DNA from: Ruminococcus sp.
GTDB lineage: Bacteria; Bacillota; Clostridia; Oscillospirales; Ruminococcaceae
Length of the DNA: 45,925 bases
Direction of reading: 5' to 3'
NCBI GenBank assembly: GCA_015066845.1
Contig: SVNO01000007.1
Location: 1-45,925 of the forward strand
A program made the position numbers and the translations under genes. The notes beneath the pieces were generated by a model. It had not been told where the DNA came from, ran no database searches, and worked only from the letters and a program-made list of their open reading frames with translations. Below are positions 5,782-14,354 of this stretch, one piece after another. The stretch's first letter is position 1. Each line of letters opens with the position of its first letter.

Positions 5782-8013
5782 TTGAAAATCAAAAAAACAA
5801 GAAAATGGATTGCTTTGCCGCTTTCTATGCTGATTGCGCTGCCAGTTACCGTGCAGTCAACCATTGCCTACATTGTCACGCAATCAGAGCTTGCAGTCAA
5901 TACTTTCAAACCTTTTGACAGCATTGAAGGCGGTTTGATTATCAGCAAAACCATTGAGCACCCCTATGGTGAATTGTATACCATCCCCGAACACGTTCAG
6001 TTCGATTTCAAAGTCGAGCTTGGCGCACTCTATGCCGGCTATACCGTAACAACGTCCGCAGGCGATGTCGTTGCCGACAAGGATGGTGTCATTCAAGTCA
6101 CCGTTAAGCCCGATGTCCCTTTTGGCATTGAGGGCATTGATGAGGGTATGCCCATCACCATTACCGAGCTAAGCAGCGACTATGGCTTCTCGCCCAAGGG
6201 CGAATCCGTCCAGAATGCCGTAATTTCCCCCGATGACTTTGTCACCGTGGAATTCGTAAATGTCTATACCCCCAAAAAGGTAACGCCGAATCTTGTGCTT
6301 ACCGGCTCGAAACAACTCAAGGGCAGGGAATGGCAGGAGGACGATGTCTTTACATTCCAGCTTGAGGAGAAACAGCCGGATGGTGAATGGACAGTACTTG
6401 GCACAAAAAATGTTGCATATGCAGCAGACAACGAAAAAAATGAATTATTTGATTTCAGCGAGTTTACGCAGAATCTTGTCTTTGACAAGCTCGGCGAGTA
6501 CGCCTACCGTATTACCGAGGTTGTCGGCGATATCCCCAACATCACCTATGACGACAGCGTCTATCAGTTCTCGTTCAAGCTGTCCGATGATGATATGCGT
6601 GGCACGATGAAGCTGTCGGATTTCAACAGTACCATTTCTCCGTTGACTGTGACCAAAGATGGAACATTCTACTACAGTGCTGCATTTGTAAACGAATTCG
6701 CAGAGGAAACCACTACGACCACCACGACCACCACAACAGCTACAACTACAACTACAACACAAACAGAAACCACCACCCAGACTACTTCCACTACTACTTC
6801 AAAAATCACCTCTACTACTACATCCACGACTTCCTCGCAGACAACCACATCCACCACGACCACGGAAACCACCACTACGACGGAAACGACCACCACCGCG
6901 CCGAAGCACGGCAAGGCAACATGGTCCATCGGTATGGTAGAGGGCGCACCGGGAACATGGGTTGACGTGCCGATTACCATCACGGGCGACACGGGCTTGT
7001 TTGAATTTGAAATGTTCGGTCCCATCGGCGACCTGCCGTGGAGCGAGTTTGTCCCCGGCGATGCATATCCCGGCTTCACGTTCGAGATTATCGAGGATCC
7101 TGAAACCGGAAAACGCGTGATTCGCGGTACGATTCCTGAGCCGAAGGATGTTGTCGCAGATGAAAACTCCATTGTACTGAATTTCCGCTACTTCATTCCG
7201 GAGGATGCAGAAAACGGTACAGTTTACAATCTGAAGTTTGACGGTGATGTAAAGGCGATTGATTCCGATTCCGTTCCCTTGGATGTCACCGAAGAAAACG
7301 GCTGGATTCGTGTTGTGAAGGAAGAAATTCCTATCGTTGGTTATGACTTCGAGATTGAGGGCAATTATCAGTTCTACTTCTCGCATGATCCGAGAGAATT
7401 CCAGGCTGTGGATTTGGTATCCTCCATCACACGCTATGCAATTTACTCCGATGGCACAAAGGGCGATCCTGAGCCACTGAGGGACTTCAGCATTGTTGAT
7501 TTCAACGGTCTGACACCGGAATCCGTATTCATTGACACGGACGGTGCGTACTATGTAGGCTCGATTCCGGCAACTGTTACAGATGAGTTCGGCGTTGTGC
7601 ATGAATTCGAGGGTGTCGGCACTGCATACATCGCTGTAAAGGGTGACGTAACCTTGACTGGTGAGGCAGATGCACGAGATGCCGCAAGAATCCTGACCTA
7701 TGCTGCAAAGCGCGGCGCAGACATTGAGGCGTATATCTACTCCGATACAGAACCGATGATGGAACTGTTCGCATACTTCCTTGGCGATGTCAACAGCGAA
7801 TCCGAGGATGCAGGACAGACCGATTCCCACGGTGCAGGTGACAATCCGCTTTCCGACCTGGATGCAAAGGACTCTGCAAAGATTCTCGTCTATGCAGCAG
7901 TTTACGGTTCCGGTAAGGATGCAGACTGGGCAGAAATCCTCTTTGAACCGCTGCCGTACTACACCGCAGAAATTGCCAAAGCAGAACGCGCAATGGAAGG
8001 CGCGGGCGGTTAA
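5782..8013 (+). CDS. SipW-leader protein with two isopeptide (pilin-like) domains, Thr-rich linker, cohesin-like module and dockerin
   Basis: 743 residues from TTG 5782, with AGGAAAGG 10 bases upstream; no better ATG exists. Residues 1-45 form a leader ending STIAYIVTQSELAVNTF, a SipW-type pattern. Residues about 47-170 and 171-307 resemble Cna-B/Spy0128-type pilin domains. Each has the Lys, Glu and Asn trio expected for an internal isopeptide bond (ISKTI, ITELS, FVNVY; GSKQL, RITEV, FVNEF). Residues about 308-372 are a nearly pure Thr linker. Residues about 373-513 read as a cohesin fold (PGTWVDVPITITG, then IVLNFRYFIPEDAENGTVY and NGWIRV). After a roughly 100-residue X-like module comes a dockerin (about 619-706) with two GDV-start loops ending in DAARIL and DSAKIL. 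The first loop lacks Asn/Asp at calcium positions 3 and 5, and the second contains an insert. No sortase motif or membrane anchor is present. It is probably an adaptor or scaffoldin between the fibre proteins and dockerin-bearing partners. The cohesin call is the least certain. Confidence 0.75.
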   Translation: MKIKKTRKWIALPLSMLIALPVTVQSTIAYIVTQSELAVNTFKPFDSIEGGLIISKTIEHPYGELYTIPEHVQFDFKVELGALYAGYTVTTSAGDVVADKDGVIQVTVKPDVPFGIEGIDEGMPITITELSSDYGFSPKGESVQNAVISPDDFVTVEFVNVYTPKKVTPNLVLTGSKQLKGREWQEDDVFTFQLEEKQPDGEWTVLGTKNVAYAADNEKNELFDFSEFTQNLVFDKLGEYAYRITEVVGDIPNITYDDSVYQFSFKLSDDDMRGTMKLSDFNSTISPLTVTKDGTFYYSAAFVNEFAEETTTTTTTTTTATTTTTTQTETTTQTTSTTTSKITSTTTSTTSSQTTTSTTTTETTTTTETTTTAPKHGKATWSIGMVEGAPGTWVDVPITITGDTGLFEFEMFGPIGDLPWSEFVPGDAYPGFTFEIIEDPETGKRVIRGTIPEPKDVVADENSIVLNFRYFIPEDAENGTVYNLKFDGDVKAIDSDSVPLDVTEENGWIRVVKEEIPIVGYDFEIEGNYQFYFSHDPREFQAVDLVSSITRYAIYSDGTKGDPEPLRDFSIVDFNGLTPESVFIDTDGAYYVGSIPATVTDEFGVVHEFEGVGTAYIAVKGDVTLTGEADARDAARILTYAAKRGADIEAYIYSDTEPMMELFAYFLGDVNSESEDAGQTDSHGAGDNPLSDLDAKDSAKILVYAAVYGSGKDADWAEILFEPLPYYTAEIAKAERAMEGAGG

Positions 8014-8028
8014 CGCAAAATGAACAAA

Positions 8029-8060
8029 CATCCCGAATCACATGGTTCGGGATGTTTTTT
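8029..8060 (+). terminator. Terminator of the SipW operon
   Basis: CATCCCGAA (8029-8037) pairs with TTCGGGATG (8046-8054) and is followed by six T. It ends the six-gene transcript. Confidence 0.85.
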
Positions 8061-8076
8061 GTCCAGAATCTTCTGC

Positions 8077-8105
8077 TTGCAATATAGCAGAATCTGTGCT
8101 ATAAT
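8077..8105 (+). promoter_or_regulatory. cysK promoter
   Basis: TTGCAA at 8077-8082 and TATAAT at 8100-8105 with a 17-bp spacer. The leader to ATG 8133 is about 20 bases, too short for a riboswitch. Confidence 0.75.
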
Positions 8106-8132
8106 AGAACTATCAAAACAGGAGGTCAGAAC

Positions 8133-9068
8133 ATGGGAAAGATCTACAATGCAGCCGATGCGCTTATCGGCAGAACGCCGCTGCTCCGGCTATCAAAAAT
8201 GGAAGAAAAATACGGCTTGAATGCGCGGATTCTTGCAAAGCTTGAGGGATGCAATCCGGCAGGCTCAGCCAAGGACAGAGTGGCATTGGAGATGCTCAAT
8301 GCTGCCGAGGCAAACGGCACATTGACAAAGAATACTGTCATTATCGAACCGACCAGCGGCAATACGGGTATCGGACTTGCGGCGGTATGCGCTGCAAGGG
8401 GCTACCGACTCATCATCGTGATGCCCGATACCATGTCCATCGAACGCCGCCAGCTGATGACGGCATATGGCGCGGAGCTTGTGCTTTCCGATGGCAGACA
8501 GGGCATGACTGCGGCGATTGCAAAGGCGGAAGAACTTGCCGCACAGTATCCGGATAGCCTGATTGCCGGTCAGTTTGTGAATCCTGCAAATCCGGCAGCG
8601 CATTACAAGACCACCGGACCGGAAATCTGGGAGGATACGGACGGCGAGGTGGATGTGTTTGTGGCGACAGTCGGCACGGGCGGCACAATCACCGGAACAG
8701 GGAAGTACCTGAAAGAGAAAAACCCTGCGGTGCGCGTCATTGCCGTAGAACCTGCCGATTCGCCCGTATTGTCCGGCGGTCAGGCAGGAACACATAAAAT
8801 TCAGGGTATCGGCGCAGGCTTTGTGCCCGATGTGCTCAACACGCAGATTTATGACGAGGTGCTTACAGTTACCAATGAGGATGCCTTTGCGCTTGCCGCA
8901 GACCTTGGCAGAACCGAAGGCGTACTTGTCGGTATTTCCTCCGGTGCAGCACTCCATGCAGCATTTACGGCTGCAAAATATCCCGAAAATGAGGGGAAAA
9001 CCATCGTTGTACTCCTGCCCGATACCGGTACGCGGTATCTTTCTTCAGGGGTATTTGACGCAGAATAA
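8133..9068 (+). CDS. cysK: Cysteine synthase A (O-acetylserine sulfhydrylase)
   Basis: PLP enzyme that makes L-cysteine from O-acetylserine and sulfide in the cytoplasm. 311 residues, the usual length. The cofactor lysine lies in NPAGSAKDR (the family more often has NPGGSVKDR). The substrate loop is [10 protein letters not shown] and the phosphate-binding loop is [20 protein letters not shown] and [10 protein letters not shown] are also typical of CysK rather than cystathionine beta-synthase. AGGAGG at 8120-8125 precedes the ATG. Monocistronic between its own promoter and a terminator. Confidence 0.93.
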   Translation: MGKIYNAADALIGRTPLLRLSKMEEKYGLNARILAKLEGCNPAGSAKDRVALEMLNAAEANGTLTKNTVIIEPTSGNTGIGLAAVCAARGYRLIIVMPDTMSIERRQLMTAYGAELVLSDGRQGMTAAIAKAEELAAQYPDSLIAGQFVNPANPAAHYKTTGPEIWEDTDGEVDVFVATVGTGGTITGTGKYLKEKNPAVRVIAVEPADSPVLSGGQAGTHKIQGIGAGFVPDVLNTQIYDEVLTVTNEDAFALAADLGRTEGVLVGISSGAALHAAFTAAKYPENEGKTIVVLLPDTGTRYLSSGVFDAE

Positions 9069-9070
9069 AA

Positions 9071-9113
9071 AGCATCCTGCAAAGCCGGAATCGGAACTTT
9101 GCAGGATTTTTTT
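9071..9113. terminator. Bidirectional terminator between cysK and mntP
   Basis: ATCCTGCAAAG (9074-9084) pairs with CTTTGCAGGAT (9097-9107), with T-run on the right and A-run on the left. It serves cysK on the plus strand and mntP on the minus strand. Confidence 0.85.
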
Positions 9114-9672
9114 ACTGAAATATGAGATGCGACAGGAAAATTTTCATGCCGATGCCCAGCAGCAGCATTCCACCGAGCAGCCGCGCCTGATTGCCGCGGT
9201 ATGCGCTGCATTTCTTCCCACAGCCAGCGCCGATTGCCGTAAAGAGAAACGTGAACAATGCGAGCAGCGCGCTTGCGGTGAGAATATCCATGTGGGGAAG
9301 TCCGGAAAAGCTCACACCTGCCACCAGTGCGTCGATCCCCGATGCTGCCCCCTGCATGAGGAGGAGTGACGTGGTGAGGGGGACGGATGCGGCAGGCTTG
9401 GCATTGCGTGATTCGGAAATCATTCCGCCGCCGATGTAGCCAAGCAGAATCAGCGGCAGGATATGGCTGATGGATGTGATGTAGCTTGCAAAAGTTCTGC
9501 CAAGGAAAAAGCCGATGGTCGGCATCATTCCCTGAAAACCGCCGAAGCAAAGGGCAATGGAGAGAATCTGTGAAAATCGCATCTTCTGGTTGGAAATTCC
9601 GTTGGCGAGTGCCACGGCGAATGCGTCCATGGACAGCGCGAGTGCAGCCAGAAAAAGCTCAGGATAGGTCAT
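9112..9672 (-). CDS. mntP: Manganese efflux pump MntP
   Basis: Small six-helix membrane exporter of Mn(II). 186 residues, matching the family. Conserved intramembrane acidic motifs are ALSMDAFAVALANG near the N-terminus and AASGIDALVAGVSF in the fourth helix region. The glycine-rich segments FGGFQGMMPTIGF and LGYIGGGMI are also typical. The start at 9672 is chosen because AAAGGAG lies 6 bases upstream in the gene orientation; the frame extends further upstream into tgt without a family match. It follows tgt by 49 bases and is probably cotranscribed. No manganese riboswitch was recognised in the gap. Confidence 0.9.
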   Translation of the reverse strand: MTYPELFLAALALSMDAFAVALANGISNQKMRFSQILSIALCFGGFQGMMPTIGFFLGRTFASYITSISHILPLILLGYIGGGMISESRNAKPAASVPLTTSLLLMQGAASGIDALVAGVSFSGLPHMDILTASALLALFTFLFTAIGAGCGKKCSAYRGNQARLLGGMLLLGIGMKIFLSHLIFQ

Positions 9673-9721
9673 GGCAGCTCCTTTCATGCAGTGAAAAATG
9701 GAGAAAATCTGCTGCCTGCAA

Positions 9722-10891
<1,170 letters not shown>

Positions 10892-10893
10892 TC

Positions 10894-10922
10894 ATTATAC
10901 CATATTTCATGCGGAAAGTAAA
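10894..10922 (-). promoter_or_regulatory. tgt promoter
   Basis: In minus orientation TTTACT (10917-10922) and TATAAT (10894-10899) with 17-bp spacing, about 30 bases before the start codon. Confidence 0.7.
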
Positions 10923-10933
10923 GGCTTTCCCTA

Positions 10934-10960
10934 CAAAAAAATCCCCCATTCGGGGGATTT
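10934..10960 (-). terminator. Terminator of the malic enzyme-TSCPD-YdcF operon
   Basis: AATCCCCC pairs with GGGGGATT around a short loop. In minus orientation the stem is followed by seven T. It lies downstream of the ydcF-like gene and just before the tgt promoter. Confidence 0.8.
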
Positions 10961-11062
10961 CAGTCTGTAAATTAACTCATGTTCAAGGTACTTGCGCCCA
11001 TTGGCAGAATAGGGGTTCGTGAATGAAGTCCCTGAAAAACAGCAGCCGGCTGCAAGGCTTCA

Positions 11063-11839
11063 TTACCCCAGCACCAACTGATACACCACACCCATCCATT
11101 CGCGCACCCAGTAAGTCGGAACGAGATACCATGAGGTTTTGGCTGAAATATGGTCGCTTTCCAAATTCAAGTCATCCGCGATCATGGACGCGCGCAGCTG
11201 ATGAAAGCCGTCAGTCACAATGGTAACGCTGTCGCCCCAGTCGTTCTCATGCAGGATGTCTTGCGCATTTTGCAGGTTCTCAATGGTCGAGGTGGAACGG
11301 TCTTCGCGGATGATACGCGCCTCGTCAATGCCATGCTCCGTCAGATAGTTGTACATGCACTGCGCCTCGGAAATCGCCTCATCCGGTCCCTGCCCTCCAC
11401 AGACAATCACCGGCACATCCGGATGCTCTGTCAGATACGCATGGGCTGCATCCAGCCGGCGACGGAGCATCAGACTCGGTACGCCGTTGCGCACCTTGCA
11501 GCCGAGTACGACAACCACATTTTCCTCCTTGGGTACGTCATTTGCTGCATGGAGCATGAATCCGCTGATGGTCACCGCACCAACAGCACAAATGCACAGC
11601 AAACCAATCACCCCACACAGCACTACATGCCCCACATTGTTTTCCCAAACCTTTTGCAGAAGCTTGGAAACCAGTGGATTTGCCGCAAAAAACAGAATGC
11701 CCAGAATGCTCAAAGCAGTGCCTGCGATGTTTCCTATGTTGCGGATGCCCAGAAAAAAGGGATTGATGAACAGCAGAAAAAGCGCGGCAAATACCAAAGT
11801 GCCCAGAAGCCGCACCCAAAGCGGCTCAATTACGAACAT
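11063..11839 (-). CDS. YdcF-like membrane protein (DUF218 domain)
   Basis: About 258 residues. Three or four hydrophobic segments fill residues 1-100, followed by a soluble DUF218 domain: NVVVVLGCKVRNGVPS, RRRLDAAHAYL, VIVCGGQGPDEAISEA, EDRSTSTIENL and VTDGFHQLRAS. These motifs match the YdcF/SanA/ElyC family, linked to envelope biogenesis in Gram-negative bacteria; the substrate is unknown. The ATG at 11839 overlaps the end of the TSCPD gene by 10 bases. A GTG at 11851 is equally possible, as neither has a strong ribosome-binding site. Last gene of the operon. Confidence 0.8.
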   Translation of the reverse strand: MFVIEPLWVRLLGTLVFAALFLLFINPFFLGIRNIGNIAGTALSILGILFFAANPLVSKLLQKVWENNVGHVVLCGVIGLLCICAVGAVTISGFMLHAANDVPKEENVVVVLGCKVRNGVPSLMLRRRLDAAHAYLTEHPDVPVIVCGGQGPDEAISEAQCMYNYLTEHGIDEARIIREDRSTSTIENLQNAQDILHENDWGDSVTIVTDGFHQLRASMIADDLNLESDHISAKTSWYLVPTYWVREWMGVVYQLVLG

Positions 11840-12084
11840 TGTTCCAGACACGCTTTCAGTGCCTTTGCCAGTTGGTCGGGGCAGGAAGTCCCCCTGCCGT
11901 TGCAGTCGATACCCTCCATGCGTTCAATGGCTTCCGTGGCTTTCATGCCCTGTACAAGCCGGCAGATGCCCTGTGTATTGCCATTGCAGCCACCCATGAA
12001 TGCACAATTCTTGATGATACCGTCCTCCAGCTCGATTGTGATTTTACGCGAACATACGCCCCGCGGCTGATAAGTGAAAATCAT
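11830..12084 (-). CDS. TSCPD domain protein (TIGR03905-like)
   Basis: 84 residues, one compact domain with the diagnostic GTSCPDQLAKAL near the C-terminus and further Cys in PRGVCSRKI, CAFMGGCNGN and GICRLVQG. TSCPD domains occur alone and at the C-terminus of some ribonucleotide reductases; the stand-alone function is unknown, and the cysteine pattern suggests metal or redox chemistry. AAAGGAG is well placed before the ATG. It lies 20 bases after the malic enzyme gene and overlaps the ydcF-like gene. Confidence 0.8.
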   Translation of the reverse strand: MIFTYQPRGVCSRKITIELEDGIIKNCAFMGGCNGNTQGICRLVQGMKATEAIERMEGIDCNGRGTSCPDQLAKALKACLEQCS

Positions 12085-12104
12085 AGTATATCTCCTTTTT
12101 GCGT

Positions 12105-13295
12105 TTATGCAAGCGGATTTTCGGAAAGTCCGGCAACACCGGAATCAATCGCAGCCTGTGCAACTGCCTTTGCAACAGCAAGTGCAACGCTGCGGTCAAA
12201 TGCGTCCGGCAGAATGAATTCCGGACAGAGCTGTGCGTCACTCACACAGCCTGCAATTGCCTTGGTCGCGGCAACTTTCATTGCCTCGTTGATGTCCGAT
12301 GCACGAACAGCCAATGCACCCTTGAATACACCAGGGAATGCCACAACATTGTTGATCTGGTTCGGAAAGTCGCTGCGTCCCGTGCCGACAATGTACGCGC
12401 CTGCCTGCTTTGCAAGGTCGGGCATAATTTCCGGTGTGGGATTTGCCATGGCAAAAATGAACGGCTTTTCGTGCATTGTCTGAATCATTTCCGGTGTCAG
12501 CAGTCCGGGCTTGGATACGCCGATGAACACATCCGCACCCACCAGCGCTTCTGCAAGTGCACCATGACGATTGTGTTTGTTGGTACGCGCTGCAATATCA
12601 TTATGTGCAGGATTTTCGTAAACTTCATCCGCGGAAAGAATTCCCGTCAAATCTACCATGCAGATATTGCCCACACCCAGATTGAGCAGGTGCTTTGCAA
12701 TGGCAATGCCGGCAGAGCCTGCGCCATTGATGACAATTTCCAGAGATTCGAGGGATTTTCCGGCAGCCTTGCAGGCATTGACAAGCGCGGCGGCAACCAC
12801 AATGGCAGTACCGTGCTGGTCATCGTGGAATACTGGAATGCTCAGACGCTCCTTGAGCTTGGCTTCAATTTCAAAGCAGCGCGGTGCAGCAATGTCCTCC
12901 AGGTTGATGCCGCCGAAGCTGTAGGCAATGTTTGCAATGGTGTTGACAATTTCATCCGTGTCCTTGGAATCCACGCAAAGGGGGAATGCATCCACGTCTG
13001 CAAATTCCTTGAACAGAGCGCATTTTCCCTCCATAACCGGCATTGCCGCCAGAGGGCCGATGTCGCCCAGTCCCAATACTGCCGTACCATCCGTAATGAC
13101 TGCCACTAAATTGTGACGGCGCGTGAGAGTGTATGAAAGCGCAGGGTCTTTCTCAATTTCCAGACAGGGCTGTGCGACACCCGGAGTGTAGGCATGGGAG
13201 AGAGAATCTCTGTCGTTAATGGCAGTACGGGAGATAATTTCAATTTTACCGCCCCATTCTTCGTGCTTTTTCAGTGATGATTGCATAATATCCAT
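12105..13295 (-). CDS. NAD(P)-dependent malic enzyme
   Basis: Oxidatively decarboxylates malate to pyruvate, supplying NAD(P)H. 396 residues, the short bacterial form without a phosphotransacetylase domain. Visible motifs: [32 protein letters not shown], the divalent-metal site [13 protein letters not shown] with [11 protein letters not shown], and the dinucleotide-binding [12 protein letters not shown]. Also [12 protein letters not shown] and [19 protein letters not shown] lies 7 bases before ATG 13295. NAD or NADP preference cannot be read reliably. Only 36 bases and no clear terminator separate it from the CAP-dockerin gene, so read-through from that promoter is possible; a TATAAT without a good -35 lies near 13309-13314. 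Confidence 0.9.
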   Translation of the reverse strand: MDIMQSSLKKHEEWGGKIEIISRTAINDRDSLSHAYTPGVAQPCLEIEKDPALSYTLTRRHNLVAVITDGTAVLGLGDIGPLAAMPVMEGKCALFKEFADVDAFPLCVDSKDTDEIVNTIANIAYSFGGINLEDIAAPRCFEIEAKLKERLSIPVFHDDQHGTAIVVAAALVNACKAAGKSLESLEIVINGAGSAGIAIAKHLLNLGVGNICMVDLTGILSADEVYENPAHNDIAARTNKHNRHGALAEALVGADVFIGVSKPGLLTPEMIQTMHEKPFIFAMANPTPEIMPDLAKQAGAYIVGTGRSDFPNQINNVVAFPGVFKGALAVRASDINEAMKVAATKAIAGCVSDAQLCPEFILPDAFDRSVALAVAKAVAQAAIDSGVAGLSENPLA

Positions 13296-13331
13296 ACATT
13301 TGCTCCTTATTATTATATTTTTGTTTTTCTG

Positions 13332-14111
13332 TCAGTGTACAAAATCCTCCAGCTGCACATTCTGTCCTACACCTCTTGCAGATGTGTAGGAAAGCACAAT
13401 ACTCGCGTCAATGGAGTCAATATTGCCGTCCTTGTTGATATCTGTCGCATCCTTAAAACTCGACACGACCGGATAATCCACATTGGCAGCTTTTGCCGCA
13501 GAATAGGCAAGAATCATACTTGCATCGTTGGCACTAATAACCTGCGAACCGTCCGCGTCACCCAGTACGCGGTTGGGAATGTACTGTCCCTCATGGTAAG
13601 CCTTTTCGCCGTTGGCATAGCTGCCGACTGCAATCAATACCCAGTAGGACACACCTTTGTCATCCAGATAATAACCAACGCCGATGTGGGTATTGTTTTT
13701 GCTGGTAAGGATCGGCTCATGGTCAGGTGAGGAGAGCCACGCGGAAACGACAACACTTGCCGCGCTGCCGCCAGCATAGAGTGCTTCCTGCATTCCACCA
13801 TAATTTCCGATTGCGGAACTCGGCAGTCTGCCATCGGGGCGCATATGTCCGTAGCAGACAGAAATTTCCTGTGCGCGGATGCCTGCGCCGTTTACAAGGT
13901 CGGGCAGAATGACGTATTCAGGCAGACCGAGCTTTACACGTTCATTGTTCAGAAAGCTCACAAGGGAGTCGGTGTACTGCTTGACTGTGGCATTGTCCAC
14001 AGTGGCATGGGTGCACAGTGTCATTGCATTGGAAAGACAAGCAGTGCATGTCATTGCACAGGCAGCCAGTGCAGCTTTGATTCGCCGTAAACGTAATGAT
14101 TTCACATACAT
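13332..14111 (-). CDS. Secreted CAP-domain protein with C-terminal dockerin
   Basis: About 259 residues. A basic N-terminus and hydrophobic stretch ending SNAMTLCTHA form a signal peptide. Residues about 45-165 are a CAP (SCP/PR-1) domain: FLNNERVKLGLPEYV, GIRAQEISVCYGHMRPDG, and VSAWLSSPDHEPIL, with His residues where the family has its conserved His pair. The last 70 residues form a type I dockerin with two canonical calcium loops, GDADGSQVISANDAS and TDINKDGNIDSIDAS, each followed by a helix. It should therefore dock to a cohesin on the cell-bound scaffold. The ribosome-binding AAAGGA is close to ATG 14111; a GTG at 14105 is better spaced and possible. CAP proteins in bacteria have varied or unknown activities. 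Confidence 0.85.
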   Translation of the reverse strand: MYVKSLRLRRIKAALAACAMTCTACLSNAMTLCTHATVDNATVKQYTDSLVSFLNNERVKLGLPEYVILPDLVNGAGIRAQEISVCYGHMRPDGRLPSSAIGNYGGMQEALYAGGSAASVVVSAWLSSPDHEPILTSKNNTHIGVGYYLDDKGVSYWVLIAVGSYANGEKAYHEGQYIPNRVLGDADGSQVISANDASMILAYSAAKAANVDYPVVSSFKDATDINKDGNIDSIDASIVLSYTSARGVGQNVQLEDFVH

Positions 14112-14169
14112 CGTCCTTTCATAAAAATATTGGGAAACCGCAAGCACGGGCATTTCCCTGTTCATTTTA

Positions 14170-14198
14170 ATTGTACCATTTTTTTGCAGAAAAGTCAA
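14170..14198 (-). promoter_or_regulatory. Promoter of the CAP-dockerin gene
   Basis: In minus orientation TTGACT (14193-14198) and TACAAT (14170-14175) separated by 17 bp. The untranslated leader is about 50 bases. Confidence 0.7.
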
Positions 14199-14313
14199 GG
14201 CAATACCGTACAAAGTTTGTGACCGGATGTAGTGCTGCAATGCATACCGACAGTGTGGCAGCATCGGATACGTCTGCCGTAAATATCGCAATGCTGCCGT
14301 TCTGCTGAGCGAA

Positions 14314-14344
14314 TAAAAAAGACTGCACAGAATCCTGTGCAGTC
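14314..14344 (-). terminator. Terminator of the dacF-vanY-like operon
   Basis: GACTGCACAG and CTGTGCAGTC form a perfect 10-bp stem with a 4-base loop. In minus orientation it is followed by a run of T. Confidence 0.88.
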
Positions 14345-14354
14345 CGAATATGTA

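Noticed and set aside
6706-6900. Tandem ACC/ACA/ACT repeats, considered as a CRISPR-like or satellite array
   Set aside because: The units are single Thr codons in frame within a linker, with no spacers and no fixed longer period.
6799-8031. 410-codon open frame on the minus strand
   Set aside because: Antisense to the linker, cohesin-like and dockerin modules, which are supported on the plus strand. No signal or domain was recognised in the minus frame.
8106-8132. Possible T-box or SAM riboswitch before cysK
   Set aside because: The leader between the -10 box and the start codon is far too short for either element.
12099-13109. 336-codon plus-strand frame
   Set aside because: Antisense to the malic enzyme gene, which has complete metal and nucleotide motifs. 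The plus frame is Cys/His/Arg-rich without a domain.
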